A stretch of DNA of 64,000 nucleotides from Maribacter forsetii DSM 18668 (lineage in GTDB: Bacteria > Bacteroidota > Bacteroidia > Flavobacteriales > Flavobacteriaceae). A program made the translations under genes and the position numbers. Each line of letters starts with the position of its first letter. The stretch's first letter is position 1. The stretch lies in contig NZ_JQLH01000001.1 of NCBI RefSeq assembly GCF_000744105.1, positions 4,291,001 through 4,355,000 on the forward strand. The letters run 5' to 3'. Shown piece by piece: positions 1 through 7,792 of the stretch. The notes below the pieces were generated by a model. It was not told the DNA's origin and searched no databases. It worked only from the letters and a program-made list of their open reading frames with translations.

Positions 1-320
1 GTAATAGATTTAGAATTGAGCAACGCATTCAACCTTCTAACTTTGTGCATCGTTTTAGATATCGTTTTGCCATAGATATTCCATTAAAAGGTTTAAAAAT
101 GGATATTGGCGAACCCTATTTGGTCGCTACTACAGAATCTTTGTTAAGTATAGGTAAAAGCATTAAACCCATGTACGATCAACGACTGACCTCAGAAATT
201 GGTTGGTCTATTTCAAAACACCTAAAAGCGCAATTAGGGGTTCAGTTTAGAATAGAAAATTATACAGAAAGTACAGCACATGTTTTCCTTTTTCTAAACA
301 GTTTGGTTATCTCAATTTAA
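1..320 (+). CDS. DUF2490-like protein, C-terminal part (5' end outside window)
   Basis: The reading frame is open from the first complete codon at position 3 to the stop at 318-320, so only about the last 105 residues are present. The fragment alternates short beta strands with charged turns and includes RFRYRF and YDQRLTSEIGW, which resembles the DUF2490 family of predicted outer-membrane beta-barrel proteins common in Flavobacteria. The function of that family is not known. The ATG at 45 is probably internal, because the homologous-looking sequence continues upstream of it without a stop. The 3' end overlaps the convergent aat gene by 9 bases. The family call is by resemblance only. Confidence 0.55.
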   Translation, partial: NRFRIEQRIQPSNFVHRFRYRFAIDIPLKGLKMDIGEPYLVATTESLLSIGKSIKPMYDQRLTSEIGWSISKHLKAQLGVQFRIENYTESTAHVFLFLNSLVISI

Positions 321-944
321 AAACCTCATGAACTCTCTTCTTGGTATTTCTTGCGCACCCATACTTTCTAGATGATCAGTATGTAATTGGCAATCTATAA
401 CCTTATAATCTTTAGCCTGTAATTCTTCGGCTAGTTTGATGAATGCAAATTTTGATGCATTAGAAGTTAAGCTGAACATACTTTCACCACAGAATACATC
501 ACCTATATCAACCCCATATAACCCCCCAACCAAAGCATCATCTTCCCAAACCTCATATGATTTTGCAATACCTTTTTCATGTAGTGCTATATATGCATTT
601 TTCATATCATCAGTAATCCAAGTACCATCTTGACCTTCACGTGGTACAGACGAACAATACTCTAACACTTCTCTAAAACACATATTTTTTGTTAATCGAA
701 ACTGTTTGTTACGAATAACTTTACGCATACTTTTTGAGATTCTTATTTGATCGGGATATAAAATCATTCTAGGATCAGGACTCCACCATAGAATGATAGC
801 ATCATTATCAAACCATGGGAAAATTCCACTTTGGTATGCCAATAATAATCGTTCTGGAGAGAGATCGCCGCCAACTGCCAACAAGCCTTCTACATTGGCA
901 CTATCTACTGGTGGAAAAATAAGTTCATCGGTCAAAAAATACAT
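312..944 (-). CDS. aat: Leucyl/phenylalanyl-tRNA--protein transferase
   Basis: This cytosolic enzyme transfers Leu or Phe from aminoacyl-tRNA to the N-terminal Arg or Lys of proteins, creating N-degrons for ClpS/ClpAP. The 210-residue product has the family landmarks in order: GLLAVGGDLSPERLLLAY near residue 20, SGIFPWF, WWSPDPR, TWIT, GGLYG, GESMFS and IDCQ. It is a little shorter than the E. coli protein, and the difference lies at the termini rather than in the core. The start ATG at 942-944 immediately precedes the conserved N-terminal block. It sits alone, convergent with the gene at the window edge. The identification is secure. Confidence 0.95.
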   Translation of the reverse strand: MYFLTDELIFPPVDSANVEGLLAVGGDLSPERLLLAYQSGIFPWFDNDAIILWWSPDPRMILYPDQIRISKSMRKVIRNKQFRLTKNMCFREVLEYCSSVPREGQDGTWITDDMKNAYIALHEKGIAKSYEVWEDDALVGGLYGVDIGDVFCGESMFSLTSNASKFAFIKLAEELQAKDYKVIDCQLHTDHLESMGAQEIPRREFMRFLN

Positions 945-992
945 GACTAGCCAAGGCTTTTAAATTATCGTTCAAAATAAATAAAGCTCCTA

Positions 993-1034
993 AAACAAAA
1001 AAACTTGTTTAACTTTTTAAAGCTAAACAAGTTT
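993..1034 (-). terminator. Intrinsic terminator after the DUF3127 gene
   Basis: An 11-bp perfect stem (AAACTTGTTTA at 1001-1011 pairing with TAAACAAGTTT at 1024-1034) is followed on the minus strand by a run of T (A-run at 994-1000 on the plus strand). It lies 34 bases beyond the DUF3127 stop codon. Confidence 0.8.
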
Positions 1035-1067
1035 ACTATTATAAAGACACAACGTCTTTTACAATCC

Positions 1068-1442
1068 TTAGAAAGGAAGATCATCATGATCCTCTTCATT
1101 TAAATTATCTGCAGGCTCAAAAGCTTCCATTGGTGCAACTGGCGGCATACCCGCTGCTGCTCCCTGAGATGCTCCTTCTATACGCCATCCTTGAATAGAG
1201 TTAAAATACTTTACTTGACCTTGAGGATTTGTCCACTCTCTACCTCTTAGGTTAATGCTTACTTTTACATCTTGACCTACACCGTAGTTGTTCAATAAAT
1301 CACATTTATCTTGAACAAACTCTATCATTATATGTTGTGGATACTGCTCATCTGTAGTAACAACCAATTCTCTTTTTCTAAAGCCATTAGACCCAAAAGT
1401 TTGGGTTTCTCCTATCAATTTTACTTTACCTTCTATTTCCAT
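1068..1442 (-). CDS. DUF3127 protein with an SSB-like acidic C-terminal tail
   Basis: The 124-residue protein matches the DUF3127 family of Bacteroidota: a compact beta-rich N-terminal part (residues 1-90) with the fingerprints FRKRELVVTT and NLRGREW, then a low-complexity alanine/proline linker and an acidic tail ending DDLPF. The N-terminal part is compatible with an OB-like fold, which would suit nucleic-acid binding, but this is inference. The tail has the same form as the C-terminal tip of bacterial single-stranded DNA-binding protein; the ssb product encoded at 37132-37602 ends in the same DDLPF. It is monocistronic, with its own -7 box upstream and terminator downstream. The biological role of the family is unknown. 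Confidence 0.85.
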   Translation of the reverse strand: MEIEGKVKLIGETQTFGSNGFRKRELVVTTDEQYPQHIMIEFVQDKCDLLNNYGVGQDVKVSINLRGREWTNPQGQVKYFNSIQGWRIEGASQGAAAGMPPVAPMEAFEPADNLNEEDHDDLPF

Positions 1443-1467
1443 CTTGAACTCTTTTTACAATAGAGTC

Positions 1468-1475
1468 CAAAAATA
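1468..1475 (-). promoter_or_regulatory. Bacteroidota -7 box for the DUF3127 gene
   Basis: TATTTTTG on the minus strand matches TAnnTTTG and lies 26 bases upstream of the ATG at 1442. No convincing -33 TTG was found at the expected spacing. Confidence 0.5.
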
Positions 1476-1568
1476 CATAAAATGATGCTCTAATAAAACA
1501 GGGTACAACGAATACAACACAACAATTATTCACAATTAGGGTTATCTTTAGTATTAGATAACTATTGG

Positions 1569-2717
1569 ATGAACTTTATTCCTAAAAACAAAATTTCCAA
1601 CATTTTTCTATTGATAGGCTCCTTCGTAGTTGTGAGTCTAATCTTATGGAATACCAATAGCTTTTTTAAACAATTTAAAGAAGAAGAACGCCTTAAAATG
1701 GAAATCTGGGCTACGGCCCAATCAGAGTTTCTACAATCTTCTGAAACTGTAGACCTTGGCAGTTTACATTTAAAGGTTTTTCAAAACAATACCTCTACCC
1801 CAATGATTCTTATCAATAAAGATAAATCGATCAGGGTAAATAATTTTCCGCCTAACAAATCTCAAGACTCCGTTTTTATACAAAATCAACTTAGGAAATT
1901 CAAAAACGAAAACATACCTATATCCATTGATCAACAAGGAGAACATTTGGCAACTTTATACTACGGGAATTCTGATGTTTTAACTAAACTGAAGTATTAT
2001 CCTATTGCCCTACTTCTTATCATTTTTCTATTCGCTGCAGTTATCTATTTCTTGTTCAAAACCAATAAAGCCTCTGAACAGAATAAATTATGGGCTGGGA
2101 TGGCCAAAGAAACTGCGCACCAGATTGGCACTCCGCTTTCTTCTCTTTTAGGATGGAACGAACTACTAAAATCTGAAGCTATCAACCCTAGCATTACCAA
2201 AGAAATTGAAAAGGATATTGATCGATTAGAGACCATTACCGAGCGCTTTTCTAAAATTGGTTCATTACCAAAACTTGAAGAAAGCGATATTGTAAAAGAA
2301 ACCCGAGATGCCTTCGATTACTTAAAACGAAGAAGCTCTAAACTTATTCACTTTTCTTTCAGCACAAAGGTAGATTACCTACCGGTTATGTTAAACAGTT
2401 CTTTATACAATTGGACGATAGAAAACTTGGTTAAAAACGGAATTGATGCCATGAGAGGCAAAGGCAGTATTGCAATTGAGATAGTTCAAGACAACAAATA
2501 TGTCAACATTTTAATTGCGGATACGGGACACGGTATTTCTAAAAGCAACTATAATAGTATCTTTACACCTGGCTTTACTTCTAAAAAAAGAGGTTGGGGC
2601 CTAGGACTTTCTTTGGTTAAGCGCATAGTGGAAGAATATCACGATGGCAAAATAAAGGTGTTATCATCTGGCAAAGAAGGTACTATAATGCAAATTTCTT
2701 TAAAAGTGGTTCACTAA
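1569..2717 (+). CDS. Membrane sensor histidine kinase
   Basis: The 382-residue protein has two membrane segments (about residues 11-28 and 142-162) enclosing a small periplasmic domain of about 110 residues, followed by a DHp domain with the phospho-acceptor His184 in ETAHQIGTPLSSL and an HATPase domain with an N-box (NLVKNGIDAM), a G1 box (DTGHGI) and GWGLGLSLVKRI. All catalytic motifs are present. It would phosphorylate a response regulator, but none is adjacent, so the partner is unknown. The next gene starts 2 bases after its stop, so the two are probably co-transcribed. This architecture without HAMP or PAS is frequent in Flavobacteria. The signal sensed cannot be predicted. Confidence 0.9.
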   Translation: MNFIPKNKISNIFLLIGSFVVVSLILWNTNSFFKQFKEEERLKMEIWATAQSEFLQSSETVDLGSLHLKVFQNNTSTPMILINKDKSIRVNNFPPNKSQDSVFIQNQLRKFKNENIPISIDQQGEHLATLYYGNSDVLTKLKYYPIALLLIIFLFAAVIYFLFKTNKASEQNKLWAGMAKETAHQIGTPLSSLLGWNELLKSEAINPSITKEIEKDIDRLETITERFSKIGSLPKLEESDIVKETRDAFDYLKRRSSKLIHFSFSTKVDYLPVMLNSSLYNWTIENLVKNGIDAMRGKGSIAIEIVQDNKYVNILIADTGHGISKSNYNSIFTPGFTSKKRGWGLGLSLVKRIVEEYHDGKIKVLSSGKEGTIMQISLKVVH

Positions 2718-2719
2718 TT

Positions 2720-3076
2720 ATGGCGAAGGAAAAATTAGAAGTTATTAAGGAAGCTAAACTGACGAATAACTGTCCTGAGTGTTTTAATCAAGATTTAAAT
2801 TTAACTTTTTATCAAAAGCATACCTACGGTAGTTTTTTTCATAAAATTACAGGAGAACTAAGCAATAAATTAGTTTGCAATACCTGCCACTCTACTATTT
2901 ACCCTATTACTTGGACAGATGATATTGAACGCATGTTCAATTACTATCAAAAAACTGCAATACCAACCAAAAAATCATCTAAGCCTACATTGCTGTTCTA
3001 TAGCTTAATCTTAATTCTTATAGCATTGGTGGCCGGTGCAGTTTATTTATATATTTCTGGAGCTATTCAACTTTAG
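2720..3076 (+). CDS. Small zinc-ribbon membrane protein, unknown function
   Basis: The 118-residue protein has two CxxC knuckles, C18-x2-C21 and C53-x2-C56, that could form a zinc ribbon facing the cytoplasm, then a single C-terminal membrane helix at about residues 89-111. This arrangement suggests a tail-anchored protein. It begins 2 bases after the histidine kinase stop, and its 3' end overlaps the convergent HIT gene by 14 bases. The tight spacing suggests a functional link with the kinase, perhaps as an accessory factor, but nothing in the sequence proves it. I do not recognise a named family. Confidence 0.7.
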   Translation: MAKEKLEVIKEAKLTNNCPECFNQDLNLTFYQKHTYGSFFHKITGELSNKLVCNTCHSTIYPITWTDDIERMFNYYQKTAIPTKKSSKPTLLFYSLILILIALVAGAVYLYISGAIQL

Positions 3077-3455
3077 AACCTATTGCTTTAGCTAGATCAC
3101 TAAGTTCTTCATTACTCAATTTTACCTTATGCTGAAAAGTAGCATCTTTCATTTCATTCAACGGAATTAAATGAACATGTACATGGGGTACTTCCAAACC
3201 AATAACAGACATACCCACACGCTTGCAATCAACTGTTTCCTCTAACGCTTTCCCTACTTTTCTAGAAAAAGACATCAGGCCCAAATAGGTTTCTTCATCT
3301 AAATCTAAAATTTTATCAACCTCTTTTTTAGGTATACACAATGTATGCCCTTTTGCATTGGGATTAATATCTAAAAAAGCCAAAAACTTGTCATCTTCAG
3401 CTACTTTAAAGCACGGAATTTCACCATTGATAATCTTCGTAAAAATAGTTGGCAT
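3063..3455 (-). CDS. HIT family nucleotide-binding protein
   Basis: The 130-residue protein is a full-length histidine-triad protein. The triad H91-V-H93-V-H95 lies in VPHVHVHLIPL, and the N-terminal FTKIINGEIPCFKV and HTLCIPKKEV segments are typical of the HinT/Hit branch. Members hydrolyse purine nucleoside phosphoramidates or bind and hydrolyse dinucleotide polyphosphates; the physiological substrate here cannot be told. It lies directly downstream of greA on the same strand, but a terminator separates them, which makes a strict operon unlikely. greA-HIT adjacency is, as I recall, common in Flavobacteria. Confidence 0.93.
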   Translation of the reverse strand: MPTIFTKIINGEIPCFKVAEDDKFLAFLDINPNAKGHTLCIPKKEVDKILDLDEETYLGLMSFSRKVGKALEETVDCKRVGMSVIGLEVPHVHVHLIPLNEMKDATFQHKVKLSNEELSDLAKAIGSKVE

Positions 3456-3478
3456 AGTAATTTGTATTTAATGGTAAT

Positions 3479-3511
3479 AAAAAAATCCTACCCTTTTAAA
3501 AAGGATAGGAT
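3479..3511 (-). terminator. Terminator after greA
   Basis: On the minus strand ATCCTA pairs with TAGGAT, extended by CC/GG after one mismatch, and is followed by seven T. It lies between the greA stop and the HIT gene start, so some read-through may feed the HIT gene. Confidence 0.7.
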
Positions 3512-3533
3512 TAAATATAGTTATTTAAAAAAT

Positions 3534-4010
3534 TTAAGCTCTTGTAATTTCAAGAATTTCAAATTTTATAGCTCCGCTAGGAACGGTAATTTCAGCAGTA
3601 TCTCCCACTTTCTTACCCAAAAGACCTTTGCCAATTGGCGAGCTTACAGATATTTTTCCAGTTTTTAAATCCGCCTCACTTTCCGCTACCAATTTATAGC
3701 TCATTTCCATGCCATTATTCTGATTTTTCAACTTTACAGTAGAAAGCACCAAAACTTTAGATGTATCTAATTGAGACTCGTCAATAATTCGTGCGTTAGC
3801 TACCGTATTTTCCATCTTGGAAATTTTCATTTCCAAGAGTCCCTGTGCTTCTTTCGCAGCATCATATTCAGCGTTTTCTGACAAATCTCCTTTATCTCTT
3901 GCTTCAGCAATTGCTTGAGACGCTTTTGGGCGCTCAACATCTCGTAAATGATTTAGTTCTGCCTTGAGCTTTTTTAACCCCTCGACAGTATAGTATGATA
4001 TATTACTCAT
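3534..4010 (-). CDS. greA: Transcription elongation factor GreA
   Basis: GreA rescues backtracked RNA polymerase by stimulating transcript cleavage through the secondary channel. The 158-residue product has the standard two-part build: an N-terminal antiparallel coiled coil (to about residue 80) with the acidic tip in ARDKGDLSENAEYDAAKEAQ, and a C-terminal FKBP-like domain containing SPIGKGLLGKKVGD. The acidic tip residues that coordinate the catalytic magnesium are present. AGGAAG lies just before the ATG at 4010, one of the few purine-rich ribosome sites in this window. The leader carries a strong hairpin, listed separately. Confidence 0.96.
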   Translation of the reverse strand: MSNISYYTVEGLKKLKAELNHLRDVERPKASQAIAEARDKGDLSENAEYDAAKEAQGLLEMKISKMENTVANARIIDESQLDTSKVLVLSTVKLKNQNNGMEMSYKLVAESEADLKTGKISVSSPIGKGLLGKKVGDTAEITVPSGAIKFEILEITRA

Positions 4011-4034
4011 AACTTCCTCGTTTTATAAATAGAC

Positions 4035-4081
4035 AAATCCTCTGCAAATGCCTGTTATTTCGGCTTTTTAAGAGAGGATTT
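4035..4081 (-). promoter_or_regulatory. 5'-terminal stem-loop in the greA leader
   Basis: On the minus strand AAATCCTCT (4081-4073) pairs perfectly with AGAGGATTT (4043-4035), and the inner AAAxGCC/GGCxTTT extends the helix. The stem starts within a few bases of the predicted transcription start and ends 24 bases before the ATG. It could stabilise the mRNA or attenuate transcription. In E. coli greA also has a leader terminator that yields the GraL RNAs, but no T-run follows this hairpin. Confidence 0.6.
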
Positions 4082-4085
4082 AACA

Positions 4086-4093
4086 CAAATATA
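4086..4093 (-). promoter_or_regulatory. -7 box of the greA promoter
   Basis: TATATTTG on the minus strand is an exact TAnnTTTG match, placing the likely transcription start near 4080, about 70 bases upstream of the ATG. Confidence 0.6.
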
Positions 4094-4142
4094 CATAATT
4101 TTTACGCACATTTGCTTAAGTTTTTTAAAACTAAATTAAAGC

Positions 4143-4580
4143 ATGATGAAGAGATTAAGCATTGTAATTCTGTTGATTATTACTGCTTGTAGCAATGACG
4201 GCACAAATAGAAATCCGTTTTTACAGGAAATAGGTTTTCGCTTTGAAGCAAATTTAAACTTACCTACCTACAGTCCTCTTACAAACACTGGCAGTGTGGT
4301 TTATATTAATAGTGATCTTGCTGGTACTAGAGGAGTTTTTGTAATCAACTCTGGCTTTGATCAATTTAGGGCTTTTGAAGGTAGTTGCCCAAATCACGCC
4401 CCTAATGATTGCTCTACCATGTCTTTTAGTGGACAAGTTGCCACCTGTTCATGTGAAGGTTATGAGTATAGCTTATTTACAGGTCAATTATTAAATAGAC
4501 CCGATGATGAAAACCGCTATTATGACATGCTAGAGTACCGCGCTACTTTTAGTGGAGGCAGCGTTATTATCTCTAACTAA
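4143..4580 (+). CDS. Rieske-fold-like lipoprotein with altered cluster ligands
   Basis: The 145-residue protein has a lipoprotein signal peptide with Cys16 after ITA. The rest resembles a Rieske domain: a cysteine-histidine knuckle FEGSCPNH (C82, H85) and a second loop ATCSCEGYEYSLFTG (C102, C104) where canonical Rieske proteins read CxH and CPxHG. Here the first motif is C-P-N-H and the histidine of the second loop is replaced by Glu, while C90 and C104 are additional cysteines. A normal 2Fe-2S site with two Cys and two His is therefore not evident; a disulfide-stabilised, cluster-free fold is equally possible. ATG codons at 4143 and 4146 are both possible starts. It stands alone and its function is unknown. 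Confidence 0.65.
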   Translation: MMKRLSIVILLIITACSNDGTNRNPFLQEIGFRFEANLNLPTYSPLTNTGSVVYINSDLAGTRGVFVINSGFDQFRAFEGSCPNHAPNDCSTMSFSGQVATCSCEGYEYSLFTGQLLNRPDDENRYYDMLEYRATFSGGSVIISN

Positions 4581-4583
4581 ATA

Positions 4584-5249
4584 TTATTCTTCAGCACGAT
4601 ATTTATCCATTATCTCTTTAAATAATTCGCCTGTACTTGGTGGAGTGTATGATATTGCATTTGCCCCTGCATCAATTGCCTGTACTATTGTTTCTTCGGT
4701 CTTACCGCCTGTTGCAATAATTGCAACTTTCTCATCTAAATCTCTAATCCTTTTAATGATTTCAGCTGTTTTACCTGCTCCCGATACATTGAAGATATCA
4801 ACCCCTGCAGCTAATCTACCCTTGAAATCATCTTTTTCGGAAACCACAGTAATGGTTACCGGTATATCAATCTTTTCTTTAAGCATAGTAATAAGGCTAT
4901 TAGGGGTAGGTTTGTTTAAAACCACCCCTAAAGCCCCTTGAAATTCTGCATGTATCGCTAATTCTAACGATCGCACACCGGTTGTTAATCCGCCGCCGAC
5001 ACCACAAAAAATAGGCTTATCGGCAGCCAAAATCAATGCATTAGAAATTACCGGCTGTGGCGTAAACGGGTATACCGCTATAATCGCATTGGCATTTGTA
5101 TTTCTAATAATTGCCACATCTGTACTAAACAGAAATGACTTTATAGATTGCCCAAATACACGAATACCCGAGCATTGTGAGATTACTTCTGGCACCGTTA
5201 CAATGTTATTTCTTAATCTACTACCAAAAACCGGAATATTACGCTCCAC
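4584..5249 (-). CDS. TIM-barrel protein, probable phosphate-binding enzyme of unknown substrate
   Basis: The 221-residue protein alternates short hydrophobic strands with helices in the rhythm of a small (beta-alpha)8 barrel. The glycine-rich VGGGLTTG near residue 87 and ATGGKTEETI near residue 180 are the type of loop that binds a phosphate group at the C-terminal end of barrel strands. Similar proteins are often annotated simply as hydrolase, and relatives of this fold include indole-3-glycerol phosphate synthase and orotidine decarboxylase. No diagnostic catalytic set of either enzyme is visible. It is monocistronic and convergent with the Rieske-like gene, 3 bases away. Confidence 0.6.
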   Translation of the reverse strand: MERNIPVFGSRLRNNIVTVPEVISQCSGIRVFGQSIKSFLFSTDVAIIRNTNANAIIAVYPFTPQPVISNALILAADKPIFCGVGGGLTTGVRSLELAIHAEFQGALGVVLNKPTPNSLITMLKEKIDIPVTITVVSEKDDFKGRLAAGVDIFNVSGAGKTAEIIKRIRDLDEKVAIIATGGKTEETIVQAIDAGANAISYTPPSTGELFKEIMDKYRAEE

Positions 5250-5353
5250 AACCCTGTATATTAGGGTTCTAATTTAGATTATTCTTTTACGCACCGTACT
5301 TTTTAAGCAAATATTTAAGACAAATTTGTAACAGATTACCTCAGCTTTAATTC

Positions 5354-7555
5354 TTAAAAATTAATCGTTGCTCCCAATAAAAAGTTAGTACCCGCTTGCG
5401 GATAATAACCTTGGACTTCAAAAGTATTACCTGGGGTAGACCAACTGTCTAAATAGGTATACCCGTTAGACACATATTTCTCGTTTAGAATGTTATTTAC
5501 CAACCCAGAAAATACAATAGACTTTAATACATTATTCATTTTTATTTCATAAGTAATATTAAAATCGTTCGTAAAATAAGAATCCAATTTTGATGCTTCT
5601 GTGTCTGTATTACTTAAATATTGCTCGCCAACAAATTTTGAATACAGTGAAAGACTCAGTGCTTTACAAGGCATATAACTAAGAATATTACCTGCTACCA
5701 AATTTGGTGAATATGCAATATTAGTATCTCCTAAACCTTGCAATAGTCCATCTCTATCAATAAAGAAATCTTTGTTCTTATTATCGCTGATAGCAATATT
5801 AGGTCTTATACTAAATTTATCTCCCAATCTAACATTCGCATCAACCTCTAAACCAAATCTGTAACTATCACCAACATTCTCTCTTAATGGTGCACCAACA
5901 TCATTTAATTCCCCTGTTACCACTAATTGATCCTTATATTTCATGTAATAAAGATTGGTCTTTACCTGTACTTTAGTAGATACGTATCTCCACCCTAATT
6001 CAAAATCATTTAATTTTTCTGGCTTAGGATTCCCACTTTCATAGTCATTTCTATTTGGCTCTCTATTAGCTACCGCATAGGACAAATAGAAATTGTTATT
6101 GGCATTTAAATCAAAAGTCACCCCTGCTTTTGGGTTGAAAAAATTAAATGTATCATCAACCAAACCTGTTTCATCTCCATTAGCCTTGTACCCAACTGTT
6201 CTATATTGCAAATCTCCATATAACGACCACTGATCTGTTAATTGATAATTTGCTTTTGCATACAAATTAAAATCTGTTTTAGTTGAACTATCATCATAGT
6301 AGCGGTCTTTATAACTACTATTGCTAGCATATCTAGCCCAAATTACTTCGCCAAAATGGTCACCTTCATACTTATTGAAGCCACCACCCATTATTAAGTC
6401 TAGCTTGTCTTTCTTATAGTTTGCGGAAAAAACGGTACCGTAGAAATCATTGTCCAACCAACGTCTTCTAATGAGGTCTGTGGTATTTACTTCGTTACCA
6501 TCAACTATTAAAGGCTCAAAACCATAGGTAGCAAAATCATCGTTCTCACTGTTAAAATCACCTCCTTCAACATCTGCACTTTCATCTATATATTGCTCAA
6601 AATAGCCTCTACCTCTTGTATAATGCAAAGCAATGTTGGTACTCCAAAAATCAGAAATTTGCTCATTCCATAACAGCTGCGCATGATCCTGCTTATAATT
6701 ATCTACCTCATTATCATGAAATTGGGTATTTCCATCTAGATCTGTATAAATACCTGAAGGATTAAAAGTTCTATCCGTTTCCAAAGTTTGGCGATCTATA
6801 CCATACCAAGCTTGATACGTAACCTCATGACCACCAAACATTAATGCTTTAATCAAAGTATTATCATCTTTATACGCAGCTTGTAAAAAATAAGATTCTA
6901 AGTCTGAACGGGCTCTATCAATATATCCGTCAGATTTTATTTTAGACAATCTACCTGAAATTTCAACATGGTCATTTAAGAGTCCTGTACTGAATTTCAA
7001 GTTATTTCTTAAGGTGCTGTAACTACCAATTGAAGTTGATATTTGTCCGTATGCATCTTGCGAGAATCCGTCAGTTAACACATTTAAACTCGCTCCAAAA
7101 GCACCTGCACCGTTAGTAGATGTACCTACACCACGTTGTAATTGCAGACTCTCTGTTGAAGAAGCAAAATCTGGCATGTTTACCCAAAATGTACCTTGAG
7201 ATTCCGCATCGTTATAAGGTATACCGTTAATGGTAACATTTACACGCGTAGCATCGCTACCTCTTACTCTAATACCTGTATAACCTACACCCGCACCTGC
7301 ATCCGTAGTGGTTACAACAGATGGTAAAAAATTCATTAAAACCGGAATATCTTGACCCAAATTTCTTGGTTTGATATCCTCTTTTGTAAGATTTGAAAAT
7401 GTAACCGGAGATTGCTTGGTTACCCTAATTGCCGAAACGAACACTTCGTCCAACACTACTTTTTGACCCTCTAAAGAGTCGGTTTCCTGTTCTTGGGCAC
7501 AGACACCCATACTCAGCGCAAAAAACGCCGCAATTGTGAAAATAGATAGTTTCAT
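5354..7555 (-). CDS. TonB-dependent outer-membrane receptor under TPP riboswitch control (probable thiamine uptake)
   Basis: The 733-residue protein has a signal peptide ending near residue 20 (GVCA then QEQ), a plug domain at about residues 35-150 with YTGIRVRGSDATRVNVTING, and a long beta-barrel ending in an aromatic residue, NF. No carboxypeptidase-like N-terminal repeat precedes the plug, unlike the receptor at 21617-24484. A complete TPP riboswitch stands in its leader, so the substrate is most likely thiamine, a thiamine phosphate or a precursor moiety; receptors of this kind were recognised by comparative genomics in Bacteroidota (called OMR1). The gene is monocistronic here. The start ATG lies inside an 8-bp hairpin. 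Confidence 0.88.
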   Translation of the reverse strand: MKLSIFTIAAFFALSMGVCAQEQETDSLEGQKVVLDEVFVSAIRVTKQSPVTFSNLTKEDIKPRNLGQDIPVLMNFLPSVVTTTDAGAGVGYTGIRVRGSDATRVNVTINGIPYNDAESQGTFWVNMPDFASSTESLQLQRGVGTSTNGAGAFGASLNVLTDGFSQDAYGQISTSIGSYSTLRNNLKFSTGLLNDHVEISGRLSKIKSDGYIDRARSDLESYFLQAAYKDDNTLIKALMFGGHEVTYQAWYGIDRQTLETDRTFNPSGIYTDLDGNTQFHDNEVDNYKQDHAQLLWNEQISDFWSTNIALHYTRGRGYFEQYIDESADVEGGDFNSENDDFATYGFEPLIVDGNEVNTTDLIRRRWLDNDFYGTVFSANYKKDKLDLIMGGGFNKYEGDHFGEVIWARYASNSSYKDRYYDDSSTKTDFNLYAKANYQLTDQWSLYGDLQYRTVGYKANGDETGLVDDTFNFFNPKAGVTFDLNANNNFYLSYAVANREPNRNDYESGNPKPEKLNDFELGWRYVSTKVQVKTNLYYMKYKDQLVVTGELNDVGAPLRENVGDSYRFGLEVDANVRLGDKFSIRPNIAISDNKNKDFFIDRDGLLQGLGDTNIAYSPNLVAGNILSYMPCKALSLSLYSKFVGEQYLSNTDTEASKLDSYFTNDFNITYEIKMNNVLKSIVFSGLVNNILNEKYVSNGYTYLDSWSTPGNTFEVQGYYPQAGTNFLLGATINF

Positions 7556-7574
7556 TCGTAAAATAATTACGAAT
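7554..7574 (-). promoter_or_regulatory. Start-codon-sequestering hairpin of the riboswitch-controlled receptor
   Basis: ATTCGTAA and TTACGAAT form a perfect 8-bp stem with a 5-base loop. On the mRNA the last two stem bases are the A and U of the AUG at 7555-7553. This could be the translational output of the TPP riboswitch or simply limit initiation. Confidence 0.5.
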
Positions 7575-7674
7575 AAAAGGGGCTATTATTCTGATGTTAA
7601 AATTGATTTTTGAGCAACTAAGCTCGATTTCCAAAAGACTTCATATGAACAAAAAAAACATACTACATCTTATT

Positions 7675-7700
7675 CTAAAAAATTATTTTAAATTTTTTAG
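7675..7700 (-). promoter_or_regulatory. AU-only 10-bp hairpin directly after the TPP aptamer
   Basis: CTAAAAAATT and AATTTTTTAG pair perfectly around a 6-base loop, immediately 3' of the aptamer on the minus strand. The 3' arm holds six U. It may be part of the expression platform, although an all-AU stem is a weak terminator. Confidence 0.4.
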
Positions 7701-7786
7701 ACTTTCCCTTGGCAGCATTACCTGCCCAGGTTCTTTGGGTATAATCTCAGCTTTGTTCTAAAACTAGAACTAGGCACCCCTTTGAG
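7701..7786 (-). ncRNA. TPP (thiamine pyrophosphate) riboswitch
   Basis: Read on the minus strand the region contains all conserved THI-element blocks in the right order: AGGGGTGCC at the 5' side, GCTGAGATTATACCC (the CUGAGA pyrimidine-sensing helix), GAACCTGGGCAGGTAATGC, and the closing GCCAAGGGAAA. The outer helix pairs the GGGG-type 5' arm with the CCUU/AGGG-type 3' arm as in the Rfam family. It lies 146 bases upstream of the TonB receptor start, and a TACATTTG -7 box stands just upstream. The spacing between P3 and P1 is short, as in the minimal bacterial form. It senses TPP and should switch the receptor off when the cofactor is plentiful. Confidence 0.95.
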
Positions 7787-7792
7787 ATGCGG

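Noticed and set aside
3462..3668. 68-codon plus-strand frame over the greA 3' end
   Set aside because: It lies over the greA coding sequence and terminator and has no recognisable motif; it is a shadow of greA.
4552..4941. 129-codon plus-strand frame overlapping the TIM-barrel gene
   Set aside because: It is antisense to a complete conserved-looking protein and lacks motifs of its own.
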